Shown here: positions 5,681 through 8,737 of the stretch, piece by piece | How the letters are laid out: every line of letters begins with the position of its first letter | How positions within the stretch are numbered: the stretch's first letter is position 1 | Source of the DNA: Rhodospirillales bacterium | GTDB taxonomy: Bacteria > Pseudomonadota > Alphaproteobacteria > Rhodospirillales > JADHTD01 | Assembly: GCA_016776525.1 (NCBI GenBank) | Contig: JADHTD010000104.1 | Span: forward strand, 1 to 8,737 | Direction of reading: 5' to 3' | Length of the DNA stretch: 8,737 bases | Made by a program: the position numbers and the translations under genes | Notes under the pieces: generated by a model | What the model was told of the DNA's origin: nothing | Database searches by the model: none | Seen by the model: only the letters and a program-made list of their open reading frames with translations

Positions 5681-6006
5681 CCGGAACCGCGCCGACGGCC
5701 TATTCGGAACCGCCGGCAACCCATCCGGACCGTATCCGCCAACAGGCCTGCTATGCGGTGGAACAGGGCTGGTCGTGCGCTATCGAACATGCAGCGGATG
5801 CAACGGACGGGGACGGCATCGACTGGAGACGCTGGCAACATGTCCAAAGCGGGGCTCAGGACGCGGAGGCCATTCTGCGGGAACTGGAATCCTGCCGCCG
5901 CCGCCATCCCGGCCATGTGCTGCGTCTGATTGGCTATGAGGACGCCCGCCAGACCATAACCTTTTCGATGGTGATCAACCGGCTGGCCGCTGCCGCCGGG
6001 CTTTAA
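5677..6006 (+). CDS. RuBisCO small-subunit-like (RbcS/CbbS-like) protein in a form II operon
   Basis: This 109-residue protein resembles form IA/IC small subunits by eye. HPDRIRQQACYAVEQGWSCA (residues 16-35) then IEH matches the family pattern ...RI..QI.YA..QGW...IEH. D49-W50 and W53 stand where small subunits have YW..MW. AILRELESCRRRHPGH (65-80) matches the V..EI.ACR...P.H helix, and VLRLIGYEDARQ then TITFSMVINR (81-102) matches the last strands ending in V.R. The usual N-terminal strand (ETFSYLPP-like) is reduced to TAYSEPP, and the LP.F segment after the second Trp is lost. Length suits a small subunit (about 110). It overlaps the second kinase by ATGA. Form II RuBisCO is known to need no small subunit, and no form I large subunit is in the window. 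It may bind CbbM or the kinases, or be a remnant of a form I operon. The family call is by eye; a profile search is needed. Confidence 0.75.
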   Translation: MTGTAPTAYSEPPATHPDRIRQQACYAVEQGWSCAIEHAADATDGDGIDWRRWQHVQSGAQDAEAILRELESCRRRHPGHVLRLIGYEDARQTITFSMVINRLAAAAGL

Positions 6007-6046
6007 TCCCCCGGGGTTCAATATCCGTGAACTAATCCAAGGCGGG

Positions 6047-6751
6047 TTATGACCTGCCGTAAACCGGCACCACCGCCGACCGGGTCGATGTATTATCGGG
6101 AGACGCCAGGAAGACAATGGTCTCGGCCAGCTCTTCCGGTTTCGGCCAGAGATCATAATCAGCATCGGGCATGGCTGATCGGTTGGCCGGGGTGTCGATG
6201 ATCGACGGCGCCACGGCGTTGACCCAAATACCGTCGGCAGCCAATTCTTCGCCCAGGGTTTCCGTCAGGGCGGCGACGCCCGCCTTGCTTGCCGTGTACG
6301 CCGCCATACCGGCGCCGCTACGGGGTTCCAGCCCCGGCCTGGCGGCGATGTTGACGATGCGCCCGCCGCTGCCACCGTCCCGGCGCATGATTTTGGCCGC
6401 TTCCCGGCAGCATAGGAAACAGGTGAGGACGTTCATCGTCTGCATCTTCATGAAATCGTCCCGACTTGTTTCGCCAAGCGGCGCCATGGCGAAACCGCCG
6501 GCAATATGGATCGAGGCCCAGAGCGATGGCAGGCCGCCGTAAAAGGCCTCAACCGAGGTTTCGTCGCTCAGGTCGATCCCGGAAACAATGCGGAGTGCGC
6601 CGTCATCCTTAAAGGGGAAATTGTCGACCTCGGCGGCGTCATAATTTGGGATATGACAGACCGACCCGGCCGCCAGCAACTTGCCGACAACGGCCCGGCC
6701 CAGGGCGCCGGTGCCGCCGGTGACGACGACCTGTTTGCCTTCATATGACAT
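6047..6751 (-). CDS. Short-chain dehydrogenase/reductase (SDR) without the usual catalytic Ser
   Basis: This 234-residue protein has a Rossmann fold of the SDR family. It shows TGGTGALG at residues 11-18 (nucleotide binding), AGGF at 84-87 in place of the usual NAG, N107 (structural or catalytic Asn), and Y152-x-x-x-K156 (YTASK). The segment that normally reads NISS is NIAA (135-138), so the expected catalytic Ser appears to be Ala. The C-terminus VNAVAPSIIDTPANRSAMPD is recognisable from a branch of uncharacterised bacterial SDRs, so the Ser loss may be a family trait. The substrate is unknown. The start is supported by a strong AGGAGG (complement of 6762-6767) 10 bases upstream. The gene faces the carbon-fixation operon tail to tail with 40 bases between the stops, so it is not part of it. 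Confidence 0.88.
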   Translation of the reverse strand: MSYEGKQVVVTGGTGALGRAVVGKLLAAGSVCHIPNYDAAEVDNFPFKDDGALRIVSGIDLSDETSVEAFYGGLPSLWASIHIAGGFAMAPLGETSRDDFMKMQTMNVLTCFLCCREAAKIMRRDGGSGGRIVNIAARPGLEPRSGAGMAAYTASKAGVAALTETLGEELAADGIWVNAVAPSIIDTPANRSAMPDADYDLWPKPEELAETIVFLASPDNTSTRSAVVPVYGRS

Positions 6752-7012
6752 GACTGTCCTTCCTCCTCTGGCAACGGCCAGGAACTGCCTAAACGCTCTC
6801 TGTTTCCTAGACCACGAAGATTAAATCACTCAGGCTATTTCACGAAGACATAATCACGCGGGCCGCTGAGGCCATCGGTATCCGGGCGCAACGGCTATCA
6901 AACTCCCTTACATCAAGGCCGGCCTCGTTATCATTCCAGTGCTTTTCCTGCCCCATTACACATGTCCGGCGCATCGTGCTATAGTCCCTCCCCCGCTGGG
7001 AGGACTTTAACG
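6752..7012. other. Divergent intergenic region, 261 bases
   Basis: It lies between the minus-strand dehydrogenase and the plus-strand small gene at 7013 and holds no supportable gene. A weak minus-strand -10 (TTTAAT, complement of 6820-6825) could serve the dehydrogenase. Its leader contains GAGAGCGTTTA (complement of 6790-6800), an 11-mer also found in the leader of the FecR-domain gene (complement of 935-945). Confidence 0.5.
6956..6985 (+). promoter_or_regulatory. Candidate extended -10 promoter for the small gene at 7013
   Basis: TGCTATAGT at 6977-6985 is an extended -10 (TGn plus TATAGT). A poor -35, TTACAC at 6956-6961, lies 18 bases before the hexamer. The predicted start of transcription is about 20 bases before the ATG. 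A good GGGAGG ribosome binding site follows at 6998-7003, 9 bases from the ATG. Confidence 0.4.
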
Positions 7013-7321
7013 ATGAAACATCTTGATGGACCAAGGTACCGGTTGGTTGAAAAGAACGGTAAATCGGCGATTTACCTTACCGAAATGGATATCCGGATTG
7101 CGACGTTCTCACCGGAAACCCGGACCGATGCCAAATTTATCGTCAATGCCGCCAATGCCGCGGTGAAGGCCAATGAACGTCAGATTAAGCAACGACGAGC
7201 CGTCCGGGCCAATAATTTAAAAATTGGACAGGTTCGGTCCCTCCCGGCAAAGAAACAACCGGAGACAAAAAGCAAGATTGAAACAAGCGACGGGGAAACA
7301 ACAAACCATCCCATCCCATAG
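7013..7321 (+). CDS. Small hypothetical protein (102 residues), not recognised
   Basis: The ATG at 7013 is chosen because GGGAGG at 6998-7003 is well spaced (9 bases). An ATG in the same frame at 6962 lacks a ribosome binding site and would overlap the candidate promoter. The protein has a short strand-rich start (YRLVEKNGKSAIYLTEMDIR), a helix-like AKFIVNAANAAVKANERQIK (residues about 43-62), and a basic then hydrophilic, probably disordered tail (about 65-102) rich in Lys, Thr and Glu. There is no signal peptide or membrane segment. The 'D-A-K-F-I-V-N-A-A-N' stretch loosely recalls small phage-type proteins ending in an 'IVxAxN' helix, but this is not enough for a call. The function is unknown. 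The next gene follows 122 bases later on the same strand. Confidence 0.6.
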   Translation: MKHLDGPRYRLVEKNGKSAIYLTEMDIRIATFSPETRTDAKFIVNAANAAVKANERQIKQRRAVRANNLKIGQVRSLPAKKQPETKSKIETSDGETTNHPIP

Positions 7322-7443
7322 TCCGGAGTGCCCCCAGCAGGCAGCATAAGAAAATACCGTAAATCTCCACCCCCCTTTAGGATTATCGCTGCGCCTGCCT
7401 TTCTCCCCGGCACTACCGGCGCCTTCTGACCACAGAGGTTCTG

Positions 7444-7722
7444 ATGACCAAAAATGATTCAGAAAAAGACCCCGTTGACCAACGGCAACTCGTCGGCACC
7501 ACCATTCACATTCATGAAGATACATTTGATCTGTTACGGGATGTGGCTCTGGCCAGGGCCATCAAAGATGTCGCCGCTGCATCAAAAAAGAAAAAGAAAA
7601 TTATAAACAAACACGACCAGTCCATCTCCAAGGTGATCGAAGACTTGGTAGAGAAGTACCGGACGGCTTTGGAAAATGAGGTTATCGCCGTTCGAAATCC
7701 CAAACAATCGCGTCACCCTTAA
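7444..7722 (+). CDS. Small protein resembling a ribbon-helix-helix DNA-binding protein
   Basis: This 92-residue protein has AGAGG at 7434-7438, 5 bases before the ATG. Residues about 17-39 (VGTTIHIHEDTFDLLRDVAL and following) look like a strand followed by a helix. After a Lys-rich insert (KKKKK near residues 48-52), DQSISKVIEDLVEKYRTALE (58-77) looks like the second helix of a ribbon-helix-helix fold, where the SxS.vI..L pattern is typical. Such proteins are dimeric transcription factors or antitoxins. No toxin-like gene is beside it: the upstream neighbour is unrecognised and the downstream gene is convergent with 17 bases between stops. The insert between the helices is long for the family, so the call is tentative. 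Confidence 0.6.
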   Translation: MTKNDSEKDPVDQRQLVGTTIHIHEDTFDLLRDVALARAIKDVAAASKKKKKIINKHDQSISKVIEDLVEKYRTALENEVIAVRNPKQSRHP

Positions 7723-7730
7723 GCCCCAAA

Positions 7731-7752
7731 TTATCGCTTTTATGGTCGATAA
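7731..7752. terminator. Weak hairpin at the convergent gene ends
   Basis: TTATCG at 7731-7736 and CGATAA at 7747-7752 are complementary with a 10-base loop. The hairpin spans the last codons of the minus-strand monooxygenase and the spacer after the small gene at 7444. No real T-run follows on either side, so it may not terminate transcription. Confidence 0.25.
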
Positions 7753-8737
7753 GCGGTAACAGTTTCGAGCAGAGCCCGTGGGTCTTCGGGCAAGGCATCG
7801 CCGCGCCAGACTACCACCTGGTCAGGACGGATAAGGGCCAGGTCGGTTTTATAGAGATCGCGCAGGCTCTCGCCCGACAGATCAGCAACTGTTAGCGACA
7901 GTTTGAGGGTTGCAGCGGCATCGGCAAGTGATTGCACATCCGCCTCGCCGTCCAGGCGCAACAGGGTAAATTCAAAACCCAGGACATCGAACAGCGACCG
8001 CCCGTCGGCCAGCCAGGCATGCGGCGCCCGGCCGCCGGGACACGCCGTCTGCACATATTCGTTGGCGGCATCCGGCGGTGGCGCTGTGCCGTCGGCTACG
8101 ACAATGGGGGAGCCGTCGAAGCGTCCGCCGAAGGTGATCCCCGGAATATTGAATTCAGCACGGGCATGGTTCTCCAGATAACACCCGGCCCCCTGCCGGG
8201 CCTTATCACCGGCTGGGCCGGCATCCTCCAATTCCGGCACCGGCACAAAGAGGCCAATGGAATCGGCAAATCCCCGGGCATAGCCGGTATTCCGCAGCGC
8301 ATTCGGACGGCGTTCCAGGTCATAGGTGTCAAGCAGCCCCGCCCCGCCCCAGCCCTTGACGACCGCCGCCAACTTCCAACCCAGGTTGACGGCGTCCTCG
8401 ATGGCCGTGTTGTACCCCAGGCCACCGGTCGGCGTGAACAGGTGGGCGGCATCTCCGGCAATGAACAGGCGGCCTTGCCGAAACCTTTCAGCGACCAGGG
8501 CAAAGCCCGCCGTCCAAGAGGCCCGCGATAATATCTGAAAGTCCGTTTCCCGTCCGAAGGACTGGGCGAACATGGCGCGGGCTTCGGCCTCGGTGATATC
8601 CCGGTCGGCCTCTTCCGGTTTCAACTGGGTATGGAAGACGAACTCGTCCCGGCCGTTAACCGTCGCCATGAAGCTGCGGCGGTCGGCATTGAAGGTCCAG
8701 TACATCCAGGCCGGATCGGCGTTCATTACCGCAAACA
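7740..8737 (-). CDS. FAD-dependent aromatic monooxygenase (PHBH/MhpA-like), C-terminal part
   Basis: The minus-strand frame is open from the right edge to a TAA at 7742-7740, about 332 codons. An ATG at 8726-8724 is internal, because the frame stays open upstream (F-A-V before it) and the N-terminal FAD-binding GxGxxG region of the family is missing, so the true start lies outside the window. The second FAD motif is clear: GRLFIAGDAAHLFTPTGGLG (about residues 85-104 counted from that Met), followed by NTAIEDAVNLGWKLA and DTYDLERRP. The C-terminal part, with HAWLADGRSLFDVLG and ALIRPDQVVVWRG, matches the thioredoxin-like tail of phenol or 3-hydroxyphenylpropionate hydroxylases. Such enzymes use NAD(P)H and O2 to hydroxylate aromatic rings. 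The substrate cannot be told from this part. No aromatic-catabolism partner gene is in the window. Confidence 0.9.
   Translation of the reverse strand, partial: FAVMNADPAWMYWTFNADRRSFMATVNGRDEFVFHTQLKPEEADRDITEAEARAMFAQSFGRETDFQILSRASWTAGFALVAERFRQGRLFIAGDAAHLFTPTGGLGYNTAIEDAVNLGWKLAAVVKGWGGAGLLDTYDLERRPNALRNTGYARGFADSIGLFVPVPELEDAGPAGDKARQGAGCYLENHARAEFNIPGITFGGRFDGSPIVVADGTAPPPDAANEYVQTACPGGRAPHAWLADGRSLFDVLGFEFTLLRLDGEADVQSLADAAATLKLSLTVADLSGESLRDLYKTDLALIRPDQVVVWRGDALPEDPRALLETVTAYRP

Noticed and set aside
6007..6057. CCCCGGGG palindrome and GGCGGGT-TATG-ACCTGCC hairpin between the convergent operon and dehydrogenase, as a terminator
   Set aside because: No T-run follows either element on either strand, and the second lies partly in the dehydrogenase C-terminal codons.
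6840..6956. Short minus-strand frames in the 6752-7012 intergenic region, one ending GPRDYVFVK, as a gene remnant
   Set aside because: The frame with this ending is open for only about 20 codons after a stop, and no family could be recognised.

Overview
The window looks like a piece of an alphaproteobacterial chromosome, most likely Rhodospirillales-like. The RuBisCO is a form II enzyme very close to the Rhodospirillum rubrum type, coding DNA is fairly GC-rich with AT-rich intergenic DNA, and the small neighbour genes look chromosomal. No transposase, integrase, tRNA, rRNA or CRISPR array was seen. The taxon is an inference from protein resemblance recalled from memory, not a database result.

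Layout. (1) 1-906, minus strand: the N-terminal 302 codons of a probably large surface or secreted protein with a FecR-type domain, running off the left edge. (2) 907-1523: a 617-base AT-rich divergent intergenic region packed with inverted repeats and candidate promoters. (3) 1524-2138: a NarL/FixJ-type regulator whose receiver domain has lost the phospho-acceptor Asp. (4) 2400-6006: a four-gene plus-strand operon: form II RuBisCO (cbbM), a canonical class I phosphoribulokinase (cbbP), a second phosphoribulokinase with a rewritten P-loop, and a 109-residue RuBisCO small-subunit-like protein overlapping the second kinase by ATGA. (5) 6047-6751, minus strand: a short-chain dehydrogenase/reductase convergent with the operon. 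(6) 7013-7722: two small plus-strand genes, one unrecognised and one resembling a ribbon-helix-helix protein. (7) 7740-8737, minus strand: the C-terminal part of a flavin-dependent aromatic-ring monooxygenase, running off the right edge.

How the genes work together. Phosphoribulokinase makes ribulose-1,5-bisphosphate and RuBisCO carboxylates it, so the operon carries exactly the two reactions unique to the Calvin cycle and no other Calvin genes. Two things do not fit the textbook form II operon. There are two tandem kinases, the second altered at the ATP-binding loop and at a likely allosteric Arg. There is also a small-subunit-like gene, although form II RuBisCO is known to assemble from large subunits only. 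With the atypical response regulator upstream and a hairpin-rich cbbM leader, this is the part of the window most likely to hold an undescribed arrangement. The flanking genes (adhesin, dehydrogenase, monooxygenase) show no obvious functional tie to carbon fixation.
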